15,088 nucleotides of DNA from an uncultured Alphaproteobacteria bacterium (GCA_903939555.1 CAJAHV010000362.1:1-15088); one strand, 5' to 3'; counted from the stretch's first letter, positions 6,502 to 14,350 are shown. Translations and numbers: made by a program. The notes: generated by a model not told the origin, from the sequence alone.

Positions 6502-6919
6502 CGTCCGTCAACTGCGGCAATCGCACTTCGGGCTCCAGATCGCGGGCGATCGAGGGACGCCGCAGGATGGCATCGATGCGCGCGCCGGCATCATAGCTTT
6601 CATCGGCGCGAAACCGCAGGTCGGGCGTATATTTGGTCACCATCTGCCGCGCCACTTCACCGCGCAGATATTTGGCATGGGCAGCCAGCGCCTTGACCAC
6701 GGCCTGGTCGTCGCCGCCGCCCAAGGCCTTCACGAACACTGTCGCGTGGCGCAGATCGGCGGTCACCCGTACCTCGGAAACCGACACGATCGTGCGTTGC
6801 AACAGCTCGTCGCGCAATTCTCCGCGGCCCAGCACCCCGGCGATGGCATGGCGGACCTGTTCACCGATCCGTTGCAGACGGATCGAGCGGCCCTGAGCGT
6901 CGGGTGTGGCGCGGACCAT
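6476..6919 (-). CDS. rbfA: Ribosome-binding factor A
   Basis: RbfA is a small KH-type protein that binds the 30S subunit near helix 1 of 16S rRNA during late maturation and cold adaptation. The 147-residue product shows RLQRIGEQVRHAIAGVL (14-30) as the first helix, VSVSEVRVTADLRHATVFVK (45-64) as the central strands, and the helix with LRGEVARQM (85-93). TKYTPDLRFRADESYDAGARI (from 95) follows, all family-typical. A C-terminal extension ends in five consecutive Asp; its codons contain the start of the next gene. The ATG at 6919 is 27 bases after the infB stop, and no strong Shine-Dalgarno sequence is visible. Confidence 0.96.
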   Translation of the reverse strand: MVRATPDAQGRSIRLQRIGEQVRHAIAGVLGRGELRDELLQRTIVSVSEVRVTADLRHATVFVKALGGGDDQAVVKALAAHAKYLRGEVARQMVTKYTPDLRFRADESYDAGARIDAILRRPSIARDLEPEVRLPQLTDDDDDSAQD

Positions 6920-6946
6920 CAGGCTGCGGTCCGCGCCACTATGGTC

Positions 6947-9682
6947 TTACAGCGTGCGTTCACGCGACTCGACCTCGAACGTTTCGACGATATCGCCAGG
7001 CTTGACGTCCGATGACCCTTCGATGGTGATGCCGCATTCGAAGCCTGACTTGACCTCGGCCACATCTTCCTTGAACCGCCGCAGCGATGCGATCGAGCCA
7101 TTGTAGATGATGACATCGTCGCGCATGACGCGGGCCCGCAGGGCCTTTTTGATGAAGCCTTCGGTAACGCGGATACCGGCTGCCTTGCCGGTTTTGCCGG
7201 CCTGGAAGACTTCGAGCACCGTCGCGCGGCCGACGACATTTTCGAGCAGTTCGGGGCCGAGCTGGCCGGCCATTGCTGCCTTCACATCGTCGATCAGGTC
7301 GTAGATCACGTCATAATATTTCAGCGCCACGCCATCGCGCTGGGCAATTTCGCGCGCCTTGGCGTTGGCGCGGACGTTGAAGCCGATAATCGGGGCACCG
7401 CTCGCCTTGGCCAGCGTCACGTCCGATTCGGTTATGCCGCCGACAGACGACAACAGCACCTTGGCCTTGATGAGGTCGGTCGAGATCTTGTTCACCGCCC
7501 CGGCAATGGCTTCGGCCGAGCCTTGCGTATCCGCCTTGATGACCAGCGGATAGGTCTGCGCCTTGGCGGCACGCAGCACGCTAAACATGGTTTCGAGGTT
7601 CGCCGGTTCCTGCTCGATACGCTTGGCGTTGACCAGCGCGGCACGATATTCGGCGACCTCGCGGGCGCGGGCCTCGTTTTCCACCACCGTGACCGGATCG
7701 CCGGCCAGCGGTACGCCGGTCAGGCCGAGCACTTCGACGGGCATCGACGGCAACGCTTCCTTGATCTGGGCGCCCTTGTCATCGACCAGCGCGCGAACCT
7801 TGCCCCATTCCTGGCCCATCACGAAAATGTCACCGCGCTTCAGCGTGCCGCGGCGCACCAGCACGGTCGCCAGCGGGCCCTTGCCCTTGTCGAGCCGGGC
7901 TTCGATGACCGTGCCTTCGGCGGCGCGGTCGGGATTGGCCTTGAGTTCAAGGATTTCGGCCTGCAGCAGGATCTTGTCGATCAGTTCGTCCAGCCCGGTC
8001 TTCTGGGTTGCCGACACTTCGACATCCTGGACTTCGCCGCCCATCGCTTCGACCTGCACGTCATATTGCAGAAGCGCGGTACGGATCTTGTCGGCATTGG
8101 CGCCGGCCTTGTCCATCTTGTTGATGGCCACGATCATCGGCACGCCGGCCGCCTGGGTGTGCTGGATCGCTTCGATGGTCTGCGGCATGATGCCATCGTC
8201 CCAGGCGACGACGAGCACGACGATATCGGTGATCGAGGCACCGCGTGCGCGCATCTGGGTGAAGGCTTCATGGCCCGGCGTGTCGAGGAAGGTGATCTTG
8301 TCCTTCGATTTTGTCGTGATCTGATAGGCGCCGATATGCTGGGTGATGCCGCCGGCTTCACCCTTAACGACACTGGTGCCGCGCAGCGCGTCGAGCAGCG
8401 AGGTCTTGCCGTGATCGACATGACCCATGATCGTCACTACCGCAGGGCGCGGCAGCAGATGATCGTCGACATCGGCTTCGCCGACCATGCCAATTTCAAC
8501 ATCCGATTCGGACACGCGGATGATGTTGTGGCCGAATTCGTTGAGCACCAGCTCAGCGGTATCCTGGTCGATTTCGTCGACCGCAGCCGCCGGCATGCCC
8601 ATGCGGGCGAGCAGGCGCACGACATTGGGGGTGCGTTCCGCCATGCGGTGCGCGAGTTCGGCGACGGTGATGCGGTCGGGCACGGTCACGTCCTTGACCT
8701 GCTTGGCCTGCGAACCCAGCTTGCCGCGTTCCTTTTCGCGCGAACGGCGCAGCGCCGCCAGCGAGCGGGTACGCACCGAATCATCCGATTCGAGCGCGCG
8801 GGTGACGGTCAATTTGCCTGACTGACGGCGGTCATCGCCCATGCGTAGCCGTGCTGGCTTGGCAGCAAGGTCGGGCTTGCGGCCGGGCAGGGCGCGGACG
8901 CGCAGCCGTTCTTCTTCCTGATCGAGTTCGACCAGCGACATCGGTGTTTCGGCAACCACGACATCGGGGCGCGTGGCGAGTTCTTCCTCGCGCAGTCGCT
9001 TTTCCTCCAGCCGCAGGCGCTCGACTCCGGCGGCTTCGGCCTTGTCGGCCTCCTCGCGGATGCGGGCTTCCTCGGCGGCGCGCAGCCGATCCTCCTCGGC
9101 CTGGCGCAGCATCAGCGCGAGCCGCTCCTGCGGGGTCAGATTGTCGCGCGGTGGGGCGCGACGCGGCTCGGGAGTGCGTGCGGACGGGCGTGCGGACGGG
9201 CGGGCGGCAGGCGCCGCCGGCTTTGCGACTGGCGCTGCGGTCACGGGCGGCGGCGATACCGGGGCAGGTGGCGCCGGCGGTGCCGGTGTTTCGATTTTGG
9301 TTTCAGGCGGCTTGGGGGCGGGCGCCCGCTCGACCGGACGGAAACCCGGTGCCGGTGGCAGCGGCGGGGCGCGTTCGACCACCGGCAAAGGCGCGGGTTC
9401 TTCGCGGACCGGGGCTGGCATTGAGGCTGGGGTCGCTACAGGCGGCAGTGCCCGGGCGACCGGCGCTGCGGCCGGTGTTTCGATGACTGGCGGCGGCGCC
9501 GGCGGCGTTTCGACCGGTGCCGGATCACCCGGGCGATGCAGCACGCGCGCGCGCTTCACTTCAACGACCACCTGTTTGGTGCGGCCATGGCTGAAGCTTT
9601 GCTTTACCTTGCCGACCTCGACAGCCTTGTTGAGGCCGAGGGGGGCTCGCATGCCGAGCTTGGGTTTGTTGTCGTCACTCAT
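6947..9682 (-). CDS. infB: Translation initiation factor IF-2
   Basis: IF-2 is the GTPase that brings initiator tRNA to the 30S subunit and promotes subunit joining. The 911-residue protein starts with the alphaproteobacterial IF-2 N-terminus, MSDDNKPKLG. It then has a long Pro/Ala-rich disordered part (about 52-180), a charged coiled-coil-like stretch (about 184-260), the IF2_N domain (about 333-385) and the G domain. G-domain motifs are GHVDHGKT (420-427), GGITQHIGAYQ (444-454), DTPGH (467-471), NKMD (521-524) and SAT (557-559). Domains II-IV and the C-terminal initiator-tRNA domain follow, with the final domain including IYNGSIASLRRFKEDV. The segment after G3 reads VVAWDDG where VVAADDG is usual. 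Start 9682 lies 10 bases after the rnpM stop; the frame stays open 45 codons further upstream, but that part overlaps rnpM and looks unlike IF-2. Confidence 0.98.
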   Translation of the reverse strand: MSDDNKPKLGMRAPLGLNKAVEVGKVKQSFSHGRTKQVVVEVKRARVLHRPGDPAPVETPPAPPPVIETPAAAPVARALPPVATPASMPAPVREEPAPLPVVERAPPLPPAPGFRPVERAPAPKPPETKIETPAPPAPPAPVSPPPVTAAPVAKPAAPAARPSARPSARTPEPRRAPPRDNLTPQERLALMLRQAEEDRLRAAEEARIREEADKAEAAGVERLRLEEKRLREEELATRPDVVVAETPMSLVELDQEEERLRVRALPGRKPDLAAKPARLRMGDDRRQSGKLTVTRALESDDSVRTRSLAALRRSREKERGKLGSQAKQVKDVTVPDRITVAELAHRMAERTPNVVRLLARMGMPAAAVDEIDQDTAELVLNEFGHNIIRVSESDVEIGMVGEADVDDHLLPRPAVVTIMGHVDHGKTSLLDALRGTSVVKGEAGGITQHIGAYQITTKSKDKITFLDTPGHEAFTQMRARGASITDIVVLVVAWDDGIMPQTIEAIQHTQAAGVPMIVAINKMDKAGANADKIRTALLQYDVQVEAMGGEVQDVEVSATQKTGLDELIDKILLQAEILELKANPDRAAEGTVIEARLDKGKGPLATVLVRRGTLKRGDIFVMGQEWGKVRALVDDKGAQIKEALPSMPVEVLGLTGVPLAGDPVTVVENEARAREVAEYRAALVNAKRIEQEPANLETMFSVLRAAKAQTYPLVIKADTQGSAEAIAGAVNKISTDLIKAKVLLSSVGGITESDVTLAKASGAPIIGFNVRANAKAREIAQRDGVALKYYDVIYDLIDDVKAAMAGQLGPELLENVVGRATVLEVFQAGKTGKAAGIRVTEGFIKKALRARVMRDDVIIYNGSIASLRRFKEDVAEVKSGFECGITIEGSSDVKPGDIVETFEVESRERTL

Positions 9683-9692
9683 ACAGTCGCGC

Positions 9693-10529
9693 CTAATGCC
9701 TTTCGATCCCGGCTTCGGCAACAGCCGAACCGGTCTGGTATTCCTCGGTTTCGGCATTAGCCAAACCGGTTGGGTAATTTTCGGTTTCGGCGCGGGCCGA
9801 ACCGGAAGGGTCGTCATTTTCGTCTGCTGCGTTCACCTTCGTGCCGTTGAAGGCCGCCCAGCGTTCCAGCGCTTCGATGACCCGCGCAGCGCTGGCGGCA
9901 TCGGATATTGCCGCATGTACAACATTTTCGCGACCAAGGGCCATGGACAATTGGTCCCGGCCAACCGGCAGCACGAGCGACACCGTATCGGGCGAAGCGC
10001 CGCGACGTTTGGCCTCCAGCTTGCCCATGCCATCAGCGCGGGCATCACCGGCGTGCAGCAGCAGCCGCACCTTGCCCTTCAACAAGGCTTCACCGATCCG
10101 CTCGCTACCCCAGATAAGGTTGCCTGATTTATTTTCCAGTCCCAACCGGTCGAGCGCGCGGCGTTCCAGCCCGGTGGCGATCTGGTCCGGCAGGTTGTCG
10201 GGCAGTTTCAGGTCATTGGCCTTGAACGCCCGTGCCAGTGCGCCGCGCAGCTTGCCTTTGGCGAGCGCCGTTTCGAGCAGCCGGCGATCGGCGACGATCC
10301 ACGCACCGCGGCCCGGCAACCTGGTCGACAGATCGATAGCCACTTGCGAATCGGGACCGACAGCGAGGCGGATGAGCGTTGCGCGCGGGCCATGTGCGCC
10401 CGTCAGGATACAGCGCCGTTCGGGCGCCGCCGCGGCATCGCTGGCCGGCGCAGATCCCCCGTCGGTGCCCGTTGCGGGCCCCGCCAGTGCTGCATCCTTG
10501 TCAGACGTCAGATGCTCATCGTGTTCCAT
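9693..10529 (-). CDS. YlxR/RnpM-type RNA-binding protein with L7Ae-like C-terminal domain
   Basis: The N-terminal half contains the DUF448/YlxR domain: RRCILTG (38-44), LIRLAVGPD (52-60), LPGRGAWIVADRRLLETAL (71-89). In Bacillus the YlxR protein binds RNase P RNA and is named RnpM. The C-terminal half (about 140-225, with IGEALLKGKVRLLLHAGDA and ALGRENVVHAAI) resembles a ribosomal L7Ae/L30e-type RNA-binding domain, a pairing I recall as usual in alphaproteobacteria. The last 40 residues are an acidic repeat tail built from a 36-base tandem repeat. The ATG at 10529 is chosen because it directly precedes the domain and overlaps the nusA stop by 14 bases; a longer frame continues into nusA but is not protein-like. 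A cytoplasmic RNA-binding role in ribosome or RNase P biology is inferred from family and operon. Confidence 0.92.
   Translation of the reverse strand: MEHDEHLTSDKDAALAGPATGTDGGSAPASDAAAAPERRCILTGAHGPRATLIRLAVGPDSQVAIDLSTRLPGRGAWIVADRRLLETALAKGKLRGALARAFKANDLKLPDNLPDQIATGLERRALDRLGLENKSGNLIWGSERIGEALLKGKVRLLLHAGDARADGMGKLEAKRRGASPDTVSLVLPVGRDQLSMALGRENVVHAAISDAASAARVIEALERWAAFNGTKVNAADENDDPSGSARAETENYPTGLANAETEEYQTGSAVAEAGIERH
9713..9823. repeat. 36-base tandem repeat, about three copies, inside the rnpM tail
   Basis: Units lie at 9713-9748, 9749-9784 and roughly 9785-9823, the last with a three-base insertion. The shared core is TTCGGC followed six to seven bases later by CC(G/A)AACCGG. On the minus strand it encodes a 12-residue repeat: EEYQTGSAVAEA, ENYPTGLANAET and a diverged ENDDPSGSARAET. 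A period divisible by three keeps the rnpM frame, and also keeps the infB frame open. Confidence 0.8.
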
Positions 10530-12072
10530 CCGCGGGTGCGTCCTCCCCGGCGGTGGGTTCGTCAAACCAGTGCGCGCGCGCGGCCATGATGATGCGGTTG
10601 CCATCATCTTCGGACAGGCCAAAATCCTTCAGCACACCAATCGATTTCGACACGAGTTCGTCGGTGGCCAGATCGCCCAGGTCATCAAGGGTCTTGATGG
10701 CTTTCTTGCCCAGCACGACAAGCATGGCTTCGGTCAAGCCCTCGATGCCGGCGAGCGCGTCCTCGACACCCAGCGCTGTGCGTTCCTCGCGCGCGGAAGC
10801 TTCGCGGCGCTCGAGCGCTTCGATGGCGCGCTTTTGCAGTTCGCCGCCAAGGTCCTCGTCAAAGCCTTCGATGCTGGCGATTTCGGACAGGTCGACATAG
10901 GCGACTTCCTCCAGCTCCGAGAAACCTTCGGCAACCAGCAACTGGGCCAGCGTCTCATCGACATCGAGTTCGCTTTCGAACATCGCCGATTTTTCAGTGA
11001 ATTCCTTCTGGCGGCGCTCGCTTTCGTCGGCCTCGGTCATGATGTCGATCTGGCGGCCGGTCAACTGCGAGGCGAGACGGACATTCTGGCCGCGGCGGCC
11101 GATGGCGAGTGAAAGCTGGTCATCGGGAACGACGACATCGATGCGATTGTCTTCCTCGTCCATCACCACCTTCGACACTTCGGCCGGCTGCAATGCGTTG
11201 ACGACAAAGGTCGCGACATCGGGCGACCAGGGGATGATGTCGATCTTTTCGCCCTGCAGTTCCTGCACGACGGCCTGGACGCGGCTGCCCTTCATGCCGA
11301 CGCAGGCACCGACCGGATCGATGCTCGAATCGCGGCTGATGACGCCGATCTTGGCGCGGCTGCCGGGATCGCGGGCAACGGCCTTGATCTCGATGATGCC
11401 GTCATAGATTTCGGGCACTTCCTGGGCGAACAGCTTCTTCATGAAGTCACCGGCCGAGCGCGACAGGAAAATCTGCGGGCCACGCGCTTCACGGCGCACG
11501 CTGGCGATCAGGGCGCGGACGCGGTCACCGGGCTTGAGCACTTCGCGCGGGATCTGCTGGTCGCGGCGGATGACACCTTCCGCCTTGCCGAGATCGACGA
11601 CGACATGGCCAAATTCGGCGCGCTTGACGAGGCCGGTGATGATTTCGCCGGCGCGGTCCTTGAATTCTTCATATTGGCGGTCACGCTCGGCATCGCGGAC
11701 CTTCTGGACAATCACCTGCTTGGCGGCTTGCGCTGCGATGCGGCCGAATTCAACGGGCGGCAGCGGATCGACGATGAAGTCGCCCAATGCGGCGTTCTTG
11801 TCCTTCTTTTGCGCGCCCTTCAAATCAATCTGCTTGAAGAAGTCCTCGGGCTCCTCGACGACTTCGAGGACGCGCCAGAGCCGCGTTTCGCCGCCCTTGG
11901 GATCGATCTTGGCGCGGATATCGTTTTCGGCACCATAGCGGGCCCGGGCGGCGCGCTGGATGGCGTCTTCCATCGCCTCGATGACGATGGTCCGGTCGAT
12001 CGATTTTTCGCGCGCCACAGCATCGGCGATGGCGATCAGTTCGGCGCGGTTGGCAGTGATGGCAGTGGCCAT
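10516..12072 (-). CDS. nusA: Transcription termination/antitermination protein NusA
   Basis: NusA binds RNA polymerase and nascent RNA, affecting pausing, termination and rRNA antitermination. The 518-residue protein contains the N-terminal polymerase-binding domain (1-130) and S1 (about 138-205). KH1 contains VGACVGMKGSRVQAVVQEL (254-272) and KH2 contains AIGRRGQNVRLASQLTG (323-339). Two C-terminal helical repeat regions (about 372-422 and 440-504) end in the AARAHWFDE segment. This is the long form with acidic C-terminal repeats, as in E. coli. The ATG at 12072 is four bases past the rimP stop, and a GAGGA overlapping the rimP end serves as ribosome binding site. The stop lies inside the rnpM start region. 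Confidence 0.98.
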   Translation of the reverse strand: MATAITANRAELIAIADAVAREKSIDRTIVIEAMEDAIQRAARARYGAENDIRAKIDPKGGETRLWRVLEVVEEPEDFFKQIDLKGAQKKDKNAALGDFIVDPLPPVEFGRIAAQAAKQVIVQKVRDAERDRQYEEFKDRAGEIITGLVKRAEFGHVVVDLGKAEGVIRRDQQIPREVLKPGDRVRALIASVRREARGPQIFLSRSAGDFMKKLFAQEVPEIYDGIIEIKAVARDPGSRAKIGVISRDSSIDPVGACVGMKGSRVQAVVQELQGEKIDIIPWSPDVATFVVNALQPAEVSKVVMDEEDNRIDVVVPDDQLSLAIGRRGQNVRLASQLTGRQIDIMTEADESERRQKEFTEKSAMFESELDVDETLAQLLVAEGFSELEEVAYVDLSEIASIEGFDEDLGGELQKRAIEALERREASAREERTALGVEDALAGIEGLTEAMLVVLGKKAIKTLDDLGDLATDELVSKSIGVLKDFGLSEDDGNRIIMAARAHWFDEPTAGEDAPADGTR

Positions 12073-12076
12073 GATG

Positions 12077-12700
12077 TCAATCCTCAGTCGTATCGTTGTC
12101 GTTATCGGCGGCGTTTTCGTCGTCGGCTGTGTCGGGCAGTTCGATCAGGTCATCCGCACCGCTGGCATCGAGCGGGCGCGTGGCGTTGATCAGTTTCGGT
12201 GTCAGCACCAGCTTGGCAGCGCTGATCGCGGCGAACGGCAGGGCGATCGTCCCGACGCTCTTCACATCTAACGAAACCATATCACAATCGATGCCGATGA
12301 TCACCCCATGGGCGCGGGCCCGGCCATCGGCTGGCGGATCGAGCTTGAGCCGGACTTCATGCCCGGTCCATTTTGTCCAGTCTTCGCGGCGGGTCAGCGG
12401 CCGGTCGATGCCGGGCGACGATACTTCCAGCGCATATTCGGAATCGATCGGGTCGGCTGTTTCGAGCGGCAGGTCGAGCGCGCGACTGATTTCGGCGCAC
12501 TGGCCCAGCGTCAACTGCCCGGTGGAGCGATCTTCGGCCATTACCTGCAGCGTCATGTCGCCGGGTTTGCCGGTCAACTGGATGCGCACCAATGCATAAC
12601 CCAGGTCGGTGACCACGGGGGCGATGATGGCGTCAAGCGTCGCAGCAAGGTCGGCAATGGTCAAAAATGGTCCCGTATTCAGATGTGGCAGCGTCAGCAC
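12077..12700 (-). CDS. rimP: Ribosome maturation factor RimP
   Basis: RimP helps mature the 30S subunit and heads the nusA operon in most bacteria. The 207-residue reading shows IIAPVVTDLGYALVRIQL (25-42), TLQVMAED (50-57) and the highly conserved YALEVSSPGIDRPL (89-102). A C-terminal SH3-like strand region follows, then an acidic tail. The start is uncertain. GTG at 12700 gives the longest form; an in-frame TTG at 12664, with GGGA eight bases upstream, would give an N-terminus nearer the usual RimP length. A predicted promoter lies about 65 bases upstream. In the leader a short open frame (12750-12694) overlaps the GTG start. Confidence 0.95.
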   Translation of the reverse strand: MLTLPHLNTGPFLTIADLAATLDAIIAPVVTDLGYALVRIQLTGKPGDMTLQVMAEDRSTGQLTLGQCAEISRALDLPLETADPIDSEYALEVSSPGIDRPLTRREDWTKWTGHEVRLKLDPPADGRARAHGVIIGIDCDMVSLDVKSVGTIALPFAAISAAKLVLTPKLINATRPLDASGADDLIELPDTADDENAADNDNDTTED

Positions 12701-12750
12701 CGATAGCGGCGGGCGGGGCGACCCCGGCCGACCTCCATGCGGTTACCCAT
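12694..12750 (-). CDS. Possible 18-codon upstream open reading frame in the rimP leader
   Basis: An ATG at 12750 begins an 18-codon frame (MGNRMEVGRGRPARRYRC) whose TGA lies at 12696-12694, overlapping the rimP GTG start by seven bases. It begins only about eight bases past the predicted transcription start, has no Shine-Dalgarno sequence, and its Arg-rich product could be an accident of GC-rich DNA. A leader peptide coupling translation to rimP is possible but unproven. Confidence 0.2.
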   Translation of the reverse strand: MGNRMEVGRGRPARRYRC

Positions 12751-12764
12751 GTAGAGATGGCATC

Positions 12765-12793
12765 CCTATAGGCGCAGCCGCCGGGTCGGGCAA
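12765..12793 (-). promoter_or_regulatory. Candidate promoter of the rimP-nusA-infB superoperon
   Basis: On the minus strand TTGCCC (12793-12788) and TATAGG (12770-12765) are separated by exactly 17 bases, a good match to a housekeeping promoter. The start site would be near 12758, leaving a leader of about 58 bases before the rimP GTG. No other convincing promoter was seen before rimP. Confidence 0.55.
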
Positions 12794-12810
12794 GCACCGA
12801 TGCACGGTGG

Positions 12811-12839
12811 TTGCGGACCATGAGGGGGAGTCCTAGGGT
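12811..12839 (+). promoter_or_regulatory. Weak candidate promoter for the secreted-protein gene
   Basis: TTGCGG (12811-12816) and TAGGGT (12834-12839), spaced 17 bases, lie 35 bases upstream of the ATG at 12874. The match is modest and the region is GC-rich. If correct, it would lie back-to-back with the rimP promoter. Confidence 0.3.
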
Positions 12840-12873
12840 TTGTCAGGGGTCCATCACGGAAGGACTGGCCATT

Positions 12874-13395
12874 ATGGACATGATGCAGCGGATGCGGTGC
12901 CTTGGCGTGCTGCTGTTGTTCGGGATTGCAGCCCCGGTGCTGGCGCAAGCGACGCCGGACAAACCCGATGGCAAGGGCAGCGACCTCGACAAGTTGGGCA
13001 ACACCGCTGAAAACATCGTTACCAAGCCGTTCAAGGACCTCAACCTGCTGAAGACCGATATCCCGCCCGAAATGCTGGCGATGATGAAAGACCCCTATTC
13101 GTTGCAAGGCATCAAGGGTTGCAGCCAGTACAAGGTGGCGATCGGCCGGTTGACTGACATGCTCGGCCCCGATGTCGATTCGGCAGCGGCGACGAGCAAG
13201 GGCCAGAATGCTGGCGAATTTGCGCTCGGCGCCGCCGAATCGGTGGCCGGCGGCCTCATCCCCGGCGCCGGCCTCATTCGCAAGCTCTCGGGGGCCGAGG
13301 CGGCGCAGAAAAAGGCCCAGGCCGCTGTGCTGGCCGGGCAGTTGCGCCGCGCCTATCTGAAAGGTTCGGCGCATGCCAAGGGTTGCAAGGTCTGA
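12874..13395 (+). CDS. Small secreted protein of unknown function
   Basis: The 173-residue product has a clear N-terminal signal peptide: basic residues (QRMR, 5-8), a hydrophobic core LGVLLLFGIAAP (10-21) and a likely signal peptidase I site after VLA or AQA (24-26). A Cys at 9 lies before the hydrophobic core, so a lipobox is not evident. The mature protein should be periplasmic. It holds two Cys (83 and 171) that could form a disulfide, an IPPEMLAMMKDPYS segment, a hydrophobic glycine-rich patch GGLIPGAGLIRKLSG (126-140) and a basic C-terminal helix (AGQLRRAYLKGS). I recall similar unnamed proteins in sphingomonads, with a similar LIP...LAGQxRRAxLKG ending, but no known domain. The ATG at 12874 is chosen for the signal peptide and AAGGA nine bases upstream. 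It is divergent from rimP and convergent with xerD. Confidence 0.8.
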   Translation: MDMMQRMRCLGVLLLFGIAAPVLAQATPDKPDGKGSDLDKLGNTAENIVTKPFKDLNLLKTDIPPEMLAMMKDPYSLQGIKGCSQYKVAIGRLTDMLGPDVDSAAATSKGQNAGEFALGAAESVAGGLIPGAGLIRKLSGAEAAQKKAQAAVLAGQLRRAYLKGSAHAKGCKV

Positions 13396-13447
13396 ACGCG
13401 CCTGTCGTCCGCTTCTGACCGGCGGCTCGCGCGCCGTCGGCAAGCTG

Positions 13448-14350
13448 TCACGGCTTGCGGTCGGCGAGCGGATGACGCGTATTGACCAGGGTGACCAGCG
13501 TTTGCGACGCAACATGCGTGTAAATCTGCGTCGTCGCGATATCGGCGTGGCCGAGCAGGGTCTGCACGGTGCGCAGATCCGCGCCGCCTTCTAGCAGATG
13601 GGTGGCAAAGGCGTGGCGCAGCACATGCGGGCTGACCCGTTCCGGCGGGATGTCGGCAGCGGCGGCCAGGCTCTTGACCAGTTGGTACAGCCGCAGCCGG
13701 GTCAGATGCGTATCGCGCCGCGAGGGGAACAGATAACGCGCCGCCGCCGGCACCTGTTCGGCATGCGCCGCCACCGCCGCATCGGCGCGGGCCCCGATCG
13801 GCACCAGCCGTTCCTTGCCGCCCTTGCCGGCGAGCACGATGAAGCCGCGCCCCGGCCGCACCGCGTGGCGCGGCAGCGACACCAGTTCCGTGGCGCGCAG
13901 CCCCGACCCATACAGAAGCTCGATCAGCGCCGTCAGCCGCAGCACGCGCGGATTGCCCGGGTCTGTCGCCTGTTGTTCGGTCAGCGCCGCGAACAGCCGG
14001 TCGACATCGCGAGGATCGAGCGTTTTGGGCAGCGGTCGCGCTGCCACGGGCTGGGCCAGGTCACGCCCCGGATTGTCGGGTCGCAGGCCTTCGCCGGCGA
14101 GAAAACCGAGGAATTGGCGTACCGCTGATGACTTGCGCGCCGCCGAGGCCCGCGCCAGCGCGGCCCAGTGCACCGACAATTGCGCCAGGGCACCGGCATC
14201 GGCCCGGCCCAGACCACCGTCGAGCCAGACGCTCGCCTGCGCCAGATCACGGCCATAGGCGAGCAAAGTATTCTTTGCAGCACCGCGTTCGGCGGCGAGC
14301 ATGTCGAGGAACAGCGCGATCAAACGCTGATCCCCTGCCACCCCGGTCAT
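13448..14350 (-). CDS. xerD: Tyrosine recombinase XerD
   Basis: XerD acts with XerC at the chromosomal dif site to resolve dimers at cell division. The 300-residue protein has the usual length. An N-terminal SAM-like core-binding domain spans about 8-95, starting LIALFLDMLAAERGAAKNTL. The catalytic domain follows with all six expected residues: Arg152 (in YGSGLRATEL), Lys176 (GKGGKERLVP), His242 and Arg245 (HVLRHAFATHLLEGGADLR), His268 (LLGHADIATTQIYTH) and the nucleophile Tyr277. XerC is possible in principle, but the lone gene and its overall pattern favour XerD. The ATG at 14350 forms an ATGA overlap with the stop of the gene before it, so the two are likely co-translated. A longer frame to 14542 would lie within that gene. 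Confidence 0.93.
   Translation of the reverse strand: MTGVAGDQRLIALFLDMLAAERGAAKNTLLAYGRDLAQASVWLDGGLGRADAGALAQLSVHWAALARASAARKSSAVRQFLGFLAGEGLRPDNPGRDLAQPVAARPLPKTLDPRDVDRLFAALTEQQATDPGNPRVLRLTALIELLYGSGLRATELVSLPRHAVRPGRGFIVLAGKGGKERLVPIGARADAAVAAHAEQVPAAARYLFPSRRDTHLTRLRLYQLVKSLAAAADIPPERVSPHVLRHAFATHLLEGGADLRTVQTLLGHADIATTQIYTHVASQTLVTLVNTRHPLADRKP

Noticed and set aside
7523..8821. 432-codon plus-strand frame opposite infB
   Set aside because: Antisense shadow of the conserved IF-2 G domain and following domains; no family resemblance.
9683..9817. Longer IF-2 start at 9817
   Set aside because: The extension is a repeat translated in an alternative frame of rnpM and lacks IF-2 similarity; MSDDNKPKLG at 9682 is the standard N-terminus. 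Kept only as a low-weight finding.
9713..9823. Possible CRISPR-like array
   Set aside because: The 36-base units are directly adjacent with no unique spacers and lie inside a coding frame, so this is a coding tandem repeat.
8973..11112. Long plus-strand frames (384 and 423 codons) opposite infB, rnpM and nusA
   Set aside because: Ser/Ala/Gly/Arg low-complexity translations typical of reverse frames in high-GC coding DNA.
13441..13457. CAAGC/GCTTG inverted repeat at the xerD stop
   Set aside because: Only five pairs, seven-base loop and no T run; too weak to call a terminator.
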